64,000 nucleotides of DNA from Paenibacillus agri (GTDB lineage: Bacteria; Bacillota; Bacilli; Paenibacillales; Paenibacillaceae), in contig NZ_JABWCS010000218.1 in NCBI RefSeq assembly GCF_013359945.1, forward strand, positions 62,001 through 126,000, written 5' to 3'. The notes beneath the pieces were generated by a model, which saw only the letters and a list, made by a program, of their open reading frames with translations, was not told the DNA's origin and ran no database searches. The position numbers were made by a program, and so were the translations under genes. Numbering within the stretch: the stretch's first letter is position 1; each line of letters opens with the position of its first letter. Of the stretch, positions 34,634 through 42,329 are shown piece after piece.

Positions 34634-36058
34634 TTATGAATTGACGGCTTCCGTCTTATAGTTCCAGTCACGAATGTCGGTAAAACGACCCTTGATTGCC
34701 GCAGCGGCAGCCATTGCAGGAGATACAAGATGCGTACGTCCTCCACGGCCCTGACGGCCTTCAAAGTTACGGTTGGAGGTCGATGCGCAGCGTTGTCCTG
34801 GTTGCAGAACATCCGGGTTCATCGCAAGGCACATACTGCAGCCTGCTTCACGCCATTCAAAGCCCGCTTCTGTAAATACTTTATCCAGACCTTCTTTTTC
34901 CGCCTGCATTTTAACACGTCCGGAACCAGGAACGACAATAGCCGTTACTTGATCAGATACTTTGTGGCCTTTGGCAACCTGTGCAGCAGCGCGCAGGTCT
35001 TCAATCCGGCCGTTGGTGCAGGAACCAATAAAGACATAGTCGATGCCAATTTCGGAGATTGGCGTACCTGGAGTCAGATCCATATATTCAAGTGCTTTTT
35101 CAGCAGCTTTGCGTTCATTTTCAGTTGTGAAATCAGCCGGATTCGGCACAGTTGACGTAATGTCAGTACCCATGCCCGGGCTTGTGCCCCAGGTTACTTG
35201 CGGAATCAGGGTCTCTACATCAAAATCAACAATAGTGTCATACTCTGCACCTTCGTCGCTTACGAGTCCTTTCCAGGTCTCAACTGCAGCGTCGTAAGCA
35301 GCACCTTGCGGTACATACTGGCGATCACGCAGGTAATCGAATGTAGTCTGGTCAGGAGCGATCAGACCCGCTCTCGCGCCACCTTCGATCGACATGTTGC
35401 AGACCGTCATGCGCTCTTCCATCGACAGCTCACGGATCGCTTCGCCTGTGTACTCGATAACATAACCTGTAGCAAAGTCAGTACCATATTTAGCGATAAC
35501 GCCGAGAATCATGTCTTTAGCGGTTACGCCAGGATTGCGCTTGCCTGTGAAGCGGACTTCCATCGTCTTGGCTTTTGCCTGCTGCAAGCACTGGGTTGCC
35601 AGTACGTGCTCAACTTCACTCGTCCCGATACCGAACGCCAGTGCGCCGAATGCGCCGTGTGTGGAAGTATGGCTGTCGCCGCAAACAATGGTTTTACCAG
35701 GATGAGTCAGGCCGATTTCTGGACCCATAACGTGTACGACACCTTGGTCAATATCATTAAGGTCGAACAGTCTCACGCCGAAATCACGACAGTTCTGTGA
35801 AAGCGTGTCGATCTGCTGTTTGGAGATCGGGTCTTTGATGTTAAAACGATCCTTAGTAGGTACGTTGTGGTCCATTGTCGCGAATGTAAGCTCAGGACGA
35901 CGAACCTTACGGCCAGCCAGGCGCAGGCCTTCGAAGGCTTGTGGAGAAGTCACTTCGTGAACCAAATGAAGGTCAATATACAGAATGCTAGGTTTGCCTT
36001 CTTCCTGATGAATAACGTGATTGTCCCAAATTTTCTCAAACATTGTCTTCTTGCTCAT
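34634..36058 (-). CDS. leuC: 3-isopropylmalate dehydratase large subunit
   Basis: Aconitase-family [4Fe-4S] enzyme subunit of leucine synthesis. 474 residues from the ATG at 36058, chosen for GAGGTG 7 bases upstream; an open frame continues 123 bases further 5' through the leader hairpin and is not credible as protein. Substrate and cluster motifs: LHLVHEVTSPQAFEGL, VCGDSHTSTHGAFGALAFGIG, FIGSCTNGRIEDL and EAGCSMCLAMNPD (cluster cysteines). The closing FEGRQGRGGRTHLVSPAMAAA is standard. Confidence 0.97.
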   Translation of the reverse strand: MSKKTMFEKIWDNHVIHQEEGKPSILYIDLHLVHEVTSPQAFEGLRLAGRKVRRPELTFATMDHNVPTKDRFNIKDPISKQQIDTLSQNCRDFGVRLFDLNDIDQGVVHVMGPEIGLTHPGKTIVCGDSHTSTHGAFGALAFGIGTSEVEHVLATQCLQQAKAKTMEVRFTGKRNPGVTAKDMILGVIAKYGTDFATGYVIEYTGEAIRELSMEERMTVCNMSIEGGARAGLIAPDQTTFDYLRDRQYVPQGAAYDAAVETWKGLVSDEGAEYDTIVDFDVETLIPQVTWGTSPGMGTDITSTVPNPADFTTENERKAAEKALEYMDLTPGTPISEIGIDYVFIGSCTNGRIEDLRAAAQVAKGHKVSDQVTAIVVPGSGRVKMQAEKEGLDKVFTEAGFEWREAGCSMCLAMNPDVLQPGQRCASTSNRNFEGRQGRGGRTHLVSPAMAAAAAIKGRFTDIRDWNYKTEAVNS

Positions 36059-36081
36059 GAATTTCACCTCATCATTTAATC

Positions 36082-36120
36082 GTTCATTGGAAGAGAGTGT
36101 GGAGTCTCTCTTGAATGAAC
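36082..36120 (-). promoter_or_regulatory. Leader hairpin upstream of leuC
   Basis: Two stacked stems, GTTCATT/AATGAAC and AAGAGAG/CTCTCTT, separated by a small bulge, 23 bases upstream of the leuC start. There is no T run and no T-box sequence. It may affect translation or stability. Confidence 0.5.
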
Positions 36121-36288
36121 TAAATATAACATCGCGCTGTTTATTATTCCAAGATATAAAAACTATAGGGTTCATAGGCATGGACTATAAGTTTATATAA
36201 GGCAGGTTAGACCATTCTTTGCTTTATAAGGATTTTAAATTGCGTTGCATATGGTGATGCGGGTTAATTGGGGAGGTCAAATGTACAT

Positions 36289-36308
36289 TTCGTCCCCATG
36301 GGGACGAA
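36289..36308. repeat. Perfect 20-base palindrome
   Basis: TTCGTCCCCATGGGGACGAA has no unpaired centre. It overlaps a possible 15-codon frame at 36281-36328 that is preceded by GGGGAGG 4 bases before an ATG. Either a binding site for a dimeric protein or a cruciform-prone site. Confidence 0.7.
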
Positions 36309-36428
36309 TACTGGACTGTCAAAAGTGATTGTCTAAAAATTCCAACCCACTATGCTATTATGCACTACCAAAGCAGTACCGGCCTCATGAGGCTTATACA
36401 CGAACAGCGTATACAATGAGCCTTACCG

Positions 36429-36533
36429 GGGGATTTAGCGGGGATTAGCGGGGATTAGCGGGGATTAGCGGGGATTTAGCGGGGATTTAGCGGGGATTTA
36501 GCGGGGATTTAGCGGGGATTTAGCGGGGATTTA
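36429..36533. repeat. Short tandem array, GGGGATTTAGC / GGGGATTAGC
   Basis: Nine full units and a partial tenth in direct succession: one of 11 bases, three of 10 bases (one T fewer), then five of 11 bases and GGGGATTTA. No coding function is apparent. Confidence 0.95.
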
Positions 36534-36599
36534 CTAGGAATTCTAACCGAGAAACAAACTCAACTGGTAGACCTTAACACCTTGGTTCAACGTTTAAAT

Positions 36600-36784
36600 T
36601 AACGGCATTTTTGTACCTTAAATTGATCATTTTAGAGTAAAAAATCCATTTAAGTGCATTACTGTACCTTATTTCTCCAAGTTTCCCTCAAAAAGAGCTG
36701 TACCACAAAAAATAACATACAAAAATGCCCTTAATTATCATTTATATTTGATATAAACTAAATTAAGGTTCGAAAATGCTCTTA
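36600..36784. repeat. Modular inverted repeat, family 2, copy 2
   Basis: Left arm 36600-36620 is identical to the 21-base arm at 7177-7197. Further sub-repeats are at 36651-36671 (TAAGTGCATTACTGTACCTT), 36713-36735 (inverted) and 36761-36784 (inverted, diverged). Same number, order, orientation and spacing as copy 1. Confidence 0.75.
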
Positions 36785-37200
36785 TTTCCTAATCGCACGA
36801 TGGGGAGCACAGCGATGAAGCGCCAGAGCCCCCCCTCCCACGTCACTCATAGAATGGGGACAGAGGGTCGAAGCTGCCAAAAGGGTTGGCCAACCGCAGC
36901 TGCTTCTGGATCGGCACTTCTTGTCGGTTCCGGCCTTGGAGCGGCAGAATGCGTGCCGTCTTGCTTCTTAGAACCGACATACCCTTGGTGACGAAAGCAA
37001 CATCTAATAACGCAGTCGCCTACGAACATCCCCAGACGAAAAAGCCGGGACATGGCCGCTCCCCAAAAAAGACGAGACGACCCAACAGAAGGAATTCTTC
37101 TCCACCACTGTTGCCGATTCACGTCTTCCGTTCGTAATACCCTACGAAGAAACTTTAGGAGACTGAGTTAAGTGGAAATTCACATTTTCACATATAACTA
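36785..37200. other. Unexplained intergenic stretch
   Basis: No convincing gene on either strand. It contains several short palindromes (GGTTGGCCAACC near 36882, GAAGGAATTCTTC near 37092) and distant complementary octamers GTCGGTTC and GAACCGAC about 50 bases apart. GC-richer than the flanks. It could be a decayed repeat or gene remnant. Confidence 0.35.
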
Positions 37201-37202
37201 TT

Positions 37203-37377
37203 TTTACTTTAAAGAGCATGTTGTGGTATAGTAAGGGTATAAAAGACATACAATGCAAAGAGAGCCGTGCGGCAACACGACTCCCCGTTTGCAATAGCCG
37301 CTTTTAAGGGCCGCGGCTTCGGAATAGTAGTCATGAGATAGACCGTTTCCTTTGGACAGGGCGGTCTATTTCTTTTT
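37203..37377 (+). ncRNA. Probable antisense RNA antitoxin of the holin-like toxin
   Basis: A plus-strand promoter reads TTTACT (37203-37208), 18 bases, TATAGT (37227-37232) with an extended TG. From about 37239 the transcript would include a structured stretch (GTGCGGCAACACGACT..) and end at ATAGACCG / CGGTCTAT (37338-37345 / 37362-37369) followed by TTCTTTTT. The end overlaps the last codons of the toxin gene and its 3' UTR, the arrangement of RatA/TxpA and SR4/BsrG. Confidence 0.65.
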
Positions 37378-37449
37378 GAGGTAGTTCAGCAGAGCAATAA
37401 TGAACATGCCAAACATGAACATTAGTGATAATGCTTGATAAACCTCCAT
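37366..37449 (-). CDS. Holin-like type I toxin, 27 residues
   Basis: Peptide begins MEVYQALSLMFMFGMF and ends in a Lys-Lys-Lys tail: one hydrophobic membrane helix with a charged end. It matches the pattern of the TxpA/BsrG/YonT holin-like toxins of Firmicutes (MEVYQALTLM-type start). GGGAGGTGAGG lies 3-4 bases before the ATG, an unusually strong site. The minus-strand transcript would continue into the region complementary to the antisense RNA. Expected to act on the membrane when the RNA is lost. Too short for routine gene calling. Confidence 0.75.
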   Translation of the reverse strand: MEVYQALSLMFMFGMFIIALLNYLKKK

Positions 37450-37458
37450 TGGCCTCAC

Positions 37459-37518
37459 CTCCCTTCCGGGAGATTAGCCGACCGCCCTTACAAGCCTTCT
37501 ATTGCTCCTGCGATTATA
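37459..37518 (-). promoter_or_regulatory. Toxin promoter and SD-sequestering hairpin
   Basis: Minus-strand TATAAT (37518-37513) has an upstream TGG, an extended -10, with no good -35. About 55 bases of leader follow. CTCCC-GGAA-GGGAG (37472-37459) pairs part of the Shine-Dalgarno region, which would limit translation. Confidence 0.55.
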
Positions 37519-38009
37519 CCATGCCTACTCTTGCATGGATAGATTGCATAAGGCAACCTCTTGATGTGAAATTTGATGTTAAACCGCCCTAAAAGCTGCT
37601 ACTACATAACATGCAATACATAAAAGCCTTCATTCTTCACGATTTCCCGCCACTATTACAGAAACACTAATAACGGGATGGTTGCCCGCATATGGTGCAT
37701 GTGAAAGTTGCTCACTGTTGGTGAGGAGAGACTAATATGTTGAGGTGTATTGTGAATAGCTTATATCCAAGCAATCGAGGGATTAGTGATGTGCAATGCA
37801 TTATGATGAGGCTGCTATAACCCGTCGCCTTGCAGTTTTCAGGCCGGGCAATAGGGCTGTTTTTCCGCTATCTGCTTAACGCCCTCCCGTGCTGTGGTCT
37901 TGGACGCCATGGTACTTATCCGTATGAAGATAAAGATTTCCAGATACTAGCATCACGGTGTAAACTATAAGCGAGAATGCCCCCGGCTGGATCGTCACTT
38001 ACAACGCAC
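37519..38009. other. Intergenic stretch with no supported gene
   Basis: I see no gene I can defend. One 27-codon frame at 37738-37821 has GAGGAG 8 bases before an ATG but no recognisable sequence. The rest holds no clear promoter or repeat. Confidence 0.4.
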
Positions 38010-38044
38010 AAAAAGGCCCAGCCTGCTTTATATAAGGCTGAACC
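38010..38044 (-). terminator. Terminator of the LacI-ABC-CehA-GDPD operon
   Basis: GGTTCAGCCT / AGGCTGGGCC on the minus strand (two G-U pairs) followed by TTTTTG, 9 bases after the stop at 38053. Confidence 0.88.
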
Positions 38045-38052
38045 TTGTCTCA

Positions 38053-38808
38053 TTATTGCTGCATACTTTTCTTCAGCTGTACCAGATCTTCCACGGCCCG
38101 TGTGGTTAGGGAGTCCACACCAAGTGCCGCATAGTGCTTCATTAGCGAGACATCATTGACGGTCCAGACATAGACCTTGAGGCCGTTCGCTTTGGCTTGC
38201 TCGATTAATTCCGGCTTGACGAACTCATGGTAGATATTAATCCCGAAGCAGGCTGCAGCCAATGCATCGCTTACTGTCTGTTCCAGGGCTTCCTCATAGG
38301 ATCGGTTTAGAAAATGCTCACTATCAGCGTTCAGCAGCTTCTTAAGCTCGGGATGACGCTGCTGTGCCAGCAGGGCCCGGTCTGCTCCGCAACCAGACAG
38401 GAATATTTGGTCCAGCATATCGTGCTTATGCACCAAAGCTGCCGCTGCATCGATGGCTTCATTCACTTTAAGATCCAGATTCACCGTTCGGCCTGAACCT
38501 TTAATCAGCAGCAGCAGATCTTCCAGCGTCGAGAAGGTCATCTTTCCCGTCTTGCCGGCATAGTCCACTATCACTTCTACACTCTTAAGCTCTTCGAAGC
38601 TTAATGCTGAGATCTGAATAGTACGGCCATTAACGCTCTGCCAGATATCATCATGAGCCAGAATCGCGATTCCGTCCCGGGTGACCCGGATATCATCCTC
38701 TATGATATCTGCTCCCAGCCTGATTCCCTCTTCCACAGAGGCTAAAGTGTTGTCTAGAGTATCCATACATCCCGTATGAGCTGTAATCCATGGAAAATGT
38801 CCAGTCAT
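38053..38808 (-). CDS. Glycerophosphodiester phosphodiesterase-family protein
   Basis: 251 residues without a signal peptide, so cytoplasmic. A TIM-barrel GDPD fold is indicated by TLASVEEGIRLGADIIEDD, IRVTRDGIAILAHDD, KMTFSTLEDLLLLIKGSG, TVNLDLKVN and KANGLKVYVWTVND. Departures from the norm: the usual His-Arg pair is HTG, and the ENT motif reads DNT. The substrate may therefore differ from plain glycerophosphodiesters. Last gene of the operon; AAAGGAG lies 8 bases before the ATG. Confidence 0.85.
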   Translation of the reverse strand: MTGHFPWITAHTGCMDTLDNTLASVEEGIRLGADIIEDDIRVTRDGIAILAHDDIWQSVNGRTIQISALSFEELKSVEVIVDYAGKTGKMTFSTLEDLLLLIKGSGRTVNLDLKVNEAIDAAAALVHKHDMLDQIFLSGCGADRALLAQQRHPELKKLLNADSEHFLNRSYEEALEQTVSDALAAACFGINIYHEFVKPELIEQAKANGLKVYVWTVNDVSLMKHYAALGVDSLTTRAVEDLVQLKKSMQQ

Positions 38809-38826
38809 TTTCTCGGCTCCTTTGCT

Positions 38827-39819
38827 TCAATCGAAATAGACTGCATTGGTAAAGGCAATGATCGTACGCACACCTTTCACCATCCCCCAAAGCTCAGCAC
38901 GAATCCACAGCAAATCTTCATCCGGGATCTCGGCTTCAAGCCGCGGAGCATCTGATGTAATGATTTCCTCAGCCAGTATTCCCTTGTTGCTGTCCAGCTT
39001 CAGTGTATAACGCTGATCTTCCAACTTCCAGTGACCCTTGCGCACCTGGAAATCTGCCGACACAGCGGCAACAAAAGTGCTTCCAGACGCTCTGCCTCCC
39101 GGTACAGCACTACCGATACCGTAATTAGTCCCGCGCGAAGTCACTTCAAGATTAAGCAGCGGCCCCAGCGTAACAGAGGCACGGCTGGCTGATAAGGCCC
39201 CCACAACCTTCGCGGTGATAGGTGCATCCCCTTCTTCAAGCTGAAGATAGGTTACGGACAACGGATCGTCCGTAGGGTCCTGGTGATGCCAATCGCGTCC
39301 GGACGTGGCAGCAATCCGGTAGCCTTCATTCAGCTTCTCCGTCCATAACCGGAAGGCGCGGATGTTATTATTTTTCACAGGTGCAAACGTTGTTGACCAT
39401 ACCTCAATATAATCAATATCGTTCCAGTCACTGATTTCAAACTCCCAGTAACAGCCTGTACACATCGGACTGCCGGCGCGGAACGGATGCGCCATTCCGG
39501 CAAGGCCGCCCCGTTCATGAACACGTGACAGTCCGGCATGGATATCACCCGGGCCGACCGGGCGCCAGTCGAGGAATTCATCCAGTCCAATCGTCACCAT
39601 ATGACCGAAGAATGTAGTCCATTCCATCCCCGATATGATCGATAGCCCTGTCTCACGTTCAATGACTTCTTTACCCGCAAGCCCTGTCATCGTGTTGTGA
39701 TCCGTCAATGCGATGCAGTCGAAGCCAAGATTTTTGGCCCCTGCTGCAAGTTCAGCCAGCGATTGCCGGCCGTCGCTGTGGAATGTATGTGTGTGCAGCT
39801 CGCAGGCTACCCATTTCAT
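38827..39819 (-). CDS. CehA/McbA-type PHP-domain metallohydrolase
   Basis: About 330 residues. PHP metal site: ELHTHTFHSDG at the N-terminus and DCIALTDHNTM, then HMVTIGLDE, GMAHPFRAG and ATSGRDWHHQDP supply further His and Asp ligands. PHP proteins of this class hydrolyse phosphoesters or esters (CehA was found as carbaryl hydrolase; others are phosphoesterases). The start overlaps the preceding stop (ATGA), with GAGGAGG upstream. A C-terminal beta-rich region (about 215-330) is unrecognised. No signal peptide: acts on imported material. Confidence 0.85.
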   Translation of the reverse strand: MKWVACELHTHTFHSDGRQSLAELAAGAKNLGFDCIALTDHNTMTGLAGKEVIERETGLSIISGMEWTTFFGHMVTIGLDEFLDWRPVGPGDIHAGLSRVHERGGLAGMAHPFRAGSPMCTGCYWEFEISDWNDIDYIEVWSTTFAPVKNNNIRAFRLWTEKLNEGYRIAATSGRDWHHQDPTDDPLSVTYLQLEEGDAPITAKVVGALSASRASVTLGPLLNLEVTSRGTNYGIGSAVPGGRASGSTFVAAVSADFQVRKGHWKLEDQRYTLKLDSNKGILAEEIITSDAPRLEAEIPDEDLLWIRAELWGMVKGVRTIIAFTNAVYFD

Positions 39820-40289
39820 CGCGTACCCTCCTCTTCCAGCCAGACCTTTAGTGTATAATCGCAGACATCGGTCACAATCGCATGCAGGCTTAAAGTGACC
39901 TCCCACATGCCCGGTATGATCTCACCCTGTGCTAGTCCCGGAGTGGCTTCATGCCGCGATAGAACATGCAGTTGCTCACGGTCATGCCGGTGAGCGGCCC
40001 CGCGATGTCCGTCAGGGGCATCGACAGATACGGTGATTAGATTTTGCAGCGGCAGATAGGACTGCCAGCGTGCTTTTGCCTGCTCCAAATATTCAGCCTC
40101 AAAATAGGCCTCGATTCCCTGCTCGATCAGCAGCTTAGCCTTCTCCTGATCTTCTAAATACTTAGGCCCGTAAGTGAAATGAACGCCGAGCCGGTCTGCT
40201 GCATTTGGAACAAAGAAACGGTACGCAATATGCGATTTGGAACCTGCAGGAGTTACTTTCCCTTGCGCGTCTACGAGAACAGTCTTCAT
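39816..40289 (-). CDS. Unknown operon protein between permease and CehA-like hydrolase
   Basis: 157 residues, soluble, no signal. I do not recognise the family. It starts with MKTVLVDAQGKVTPAGS and has a mid-section KYLEDQEKAKLLIEQGIEAY and later ITVSVDAPDGHRGAAHRHD. Its end (GMWEVTLSLHAIVTDVCDYT) looks beta-rich, like an accessory beta-sandwich domain. It overlaps both neighbours by 4 bases, so it is firmly part of the operon and probably a partner of the PHP hydrolase. Confidence 0.8.
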   Translation of the reverse strand: MKTVLVDAQGKVTPAGSKSHIAYRFFVPNAADRLGVHFTYGPKYLEDQEKAKLLIEQGIEAYFEAEYLEQAKARWQSYLPLQNLITVSVDAPDGHRGAAHRHDREQLHVLSRHEATPGLAQGEIIPGMWEVTLSLHAIVTDVCDYTLKVWLEEEGTR

Positions 40290-41131
40290 GATGAACGCAT
40301 TCCTTCTTCTTTAATCATTGAGCGAATATAGAAATAACCGACAAACGAACACATCAGGAAGGTGAAGAACGCAGTTGCTGCGGCAAGCTGACGATCCTGA
40401 AATACCCCGAAGATCTGCTCCATAGAGACTCCGAGCATCTGCGGCGCATTAGGTCCGATCAGGAACGGGGCCGTAAACGAGCCGATCACACCCATGAATA
40501 CGAAGGTGGAGGCAACCAGCAGTGTTTTGAACGTCAATGGAAGGATCAGTTTGAAAAAAATACGGAGCTTCCCTGCACCCACATCCTTGGCACTTTCAAT
40601 TACGGAATTCGGTACGGCAGATAAGGCTGAACCTAGAAGCATTGTGGTGAACGGGATGTTGAACCATAGATTGGCGATAATAATCCCTTTCATATCAAAA
40701 ATAATCCGCGGAAAGCTTTCAGACCCAAAGTGATAAAGGATCCGCGCTGCCCAGCCACGGTTGCCAAGCAATTGGATCAGACCATAGGTAGCAATGACCG
40801 AAGGAATAAAGATCGGTATCATGTACATCCGCCGAATCCAGTTGACCGCCATGCCCTGATTAAAGCGCATGTACACAGCCAGAACATAGCTAATGACCAG
40901 GACCAGCAGTGTGGAAGCAATCGTCACCTCTAGCGTAAAAATAATATTCGAGCGCATCAGTTTATCAGTGAACAGATACTTATAATTGGACAAGTCGTAA
41001 CCGCCACTGTGATTCGTGAGACTTTCCTTCAAAGATCCCAGAATCGGCAGCACTACGATTAGCACCAGAATGAGAAAGGAAGGGAGGACCAGGGAAATCC
41101 CCAGCAGCCCCCTTCTTGCTTGTTTACTCAT
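40286..41131 (-). CDS. ABC transporter permease (PotB/UgpA/ThiP type)
   Basis: 281 residues, six membrane helices. BPD_transp_1 EAA-loop region: SALSAVPNSVIESAKDVGAGKLRIFFKLILP (Glu-Ser-Ala-X-X-Val-Gly-Ala). First helix LVLPSFLILVLIVVLPILGSL. Overlaps both neighbouring genes by 4 bases. With the second permease at 43388 it forms a heterodimeric importer channel. Confidence 0.92.
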   Translation of the reverse strand: MSKQARRGLLGISLVLPSFLILVLIVVLPILGSLKESLTNHSGGYDLSNYKYLFTDKLMRSNIIFTLEVTIASTLLVLVISYVLAVYMRFNQGMAVNWIRRMYMIPIFIPSVIATYGLIQLLGNRGWAARILYHFGSESFPRIIFDMKGIIIANLWFNIPFTTMLLGSALSAVPNSVIESAKDVGAGKLRIFFKLILPLTFKTLLVASTFVFMGVIGSFTAPFLIGPNAPQMLGVSMEQIFGVFQDRQLAAATAFFTFLMCSFVGYFYIRSMIKEEGMRSS

Positions 41132-42297
41132 TGAGCAGCAACTTCACTTTGCCATTTTTTGTTGATTTCTTTGCCCAGGTCGCCAAGGTTAAAGGTACGG
41201 TAGCCTTCTGAAGCACCTTTGAAGGAATCCTGAATCTCCTGCGGCATGTTGCTCAGCTTGATGCCCGGGAAGCCGTGCATTTTGTTAACAATTTCAGTCT
41301 GTGCTTCAGGCGAAACGACGAAGTCGAGGAATTTGTATACTGCGTCCTTCTTCTCCGACAGCTTCGGTACCATCAGGTAAGTCGGTCCGCCGTTGAAGCC
41401 CGGTGTAATCTGCTGCATCTTCGTTGTTGCCGGAAGCTGACCCTTGGAGATTTGATCAAGTACCATATCAGACCAGGCCGGAATCATATCCACTTCTCCG
41501 CTAGCCAAGAGATCAAGTGTACCTTGGTTTTTCTTCGGATAGATGCCTTTACCGTATACGTATTTGCCCAGATCCTTCAAGAGGTCGATCCCTTGACCCC
41601 ACTGGCTCATGATGCTTGGATCAGAGTTATGAATAGCCTCTTCAGGCAAGAATTTATAGAGGGCTGTAGTTACGAAGGAGCTGCCTGCGCCGCCGGTGGA
41701 TGGATCATTGTAAGCGAATTTTTCTGGATTTTTACGAATCCAGTCATACAGCTCGTCCAGTGTCTTCGGCGCGTCTTTCACTTTGTCGCTGTTATACGCC
41801 AGCAGTACCGCGGAAGCACGATAAGGAATAGCCAGGTTAGAGACGTCTTTCAGGGTATTCTCATCCACATTTTTCAGGTTAGGAATGCTGCTCTCGCTGA
41901 GCGTATCCCAGATGTCATCGTTCTTGCCTTTGTTGACGGAATCAATGCCGTCCTCATAAAGGTCAATGTCGCCTGAGCCTTTATTCGCCTGCTTGGCAGC
42001 CAGAATGCGGTCATAGGTAGGCTGAGCGCCTGTGCCTGAAGCAACATACACCGGCTTGACCTTAACATCCGGGTTCTTCGCTTCGAACATCGGAATCAGT
42101 GTTTTCCAGAGATCGTCAACGTTCTGGGAGCCTGTGTAATAGAAAGAGAATTCCGTCGTCTTGGCAGCAGGCTCAGCCGTAGCGCCATTACCGGCAGCAG
42201 CCGAATCATTGCTATTCTTGTCTCCACATCCTGCGAGTAAAGATCCGACCAGAACCAAACTTGTCAAAAGGGTGAATGCTGTTTTCTTGTTAGACAT
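41128..42297 (-). CDS. Extracellular solute-binding lipoprotein of ABC importer
   Basis: 389 residues. Lipoprotein signal VLVGSLLAGC (Cys about residue 24), then an SBP type 2 fold (SBP_bac_1/PotD-like): FSFYYTGSQNVDDLWKTLIP, KPVYVASGTGAQPTYDRILA, MIPAWSDMVLDQISKGQLPA, KKDAVYKFLDFVVSPEAQTE. It probably binds the substrate handled by the CehA-like and GDPD-like enzymes, perhaps a phosphodiester or polyol phosphate; the sequence does not settle it. It overlaps the permease downstream. Confidence 0.92.
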   Translation of the reverse strand: MSNKKTAFTLLTSLVLVGSLLAGCGDKNSNDSAAAGNGATAEPAAKTTEFSFYYTGSQNVDDLWKTLIPMFEAKNPDVKVKPVYVASGTGAQPTYDRILAAKQANKGSGDIDLYEDGIDSVNKGKNDDIWDTLSESSIPNLKNVDENTLKDVSNLAIPYRASAVLLAYNSDKVKDAPKTLDELYDWIRKNPEKFAYNDPSTGGAGSSFVTTALYKFLPEEAIHNSDPSIMSQWGQGIDLLKDLGKYVYGKGIYPKKNQGTLDLLASGEVDMIPAWSDMVLDQISKGQLPATTKMQQITPGFNGGPTYLMVPKLSEKKDAVYKFLDFVVSPEAQTEIVNKMHGFPGIKLSNMPQEIQDSFKGASEGYRTFNLGDLGKEINKKWQSEVAAQ

Positions 42298-42329
42298 GAA
42301 CTAATTTCCTCCTTGAGTGTTTGCTCATT

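Noticed and set aside
36429..36533. Tandem array considered as a CRISPR
   Set aside because: Units are contiguous 10-11-mers with no spacers and no cas genes nearby.
36847..37122. 91-codon minus-strand open frame in the palindrome-rich stretch
   Set aside because: No recognisable protein sequence, no ribosome binding site, composition typical of non-coding GC-rich DNA.
37738..37821. 27-codon frame with GAGGAG before its ATG
   Set aside because: A plausible site, but the peptide matches nothing I know and has no membrane helix or neighbour to support it.
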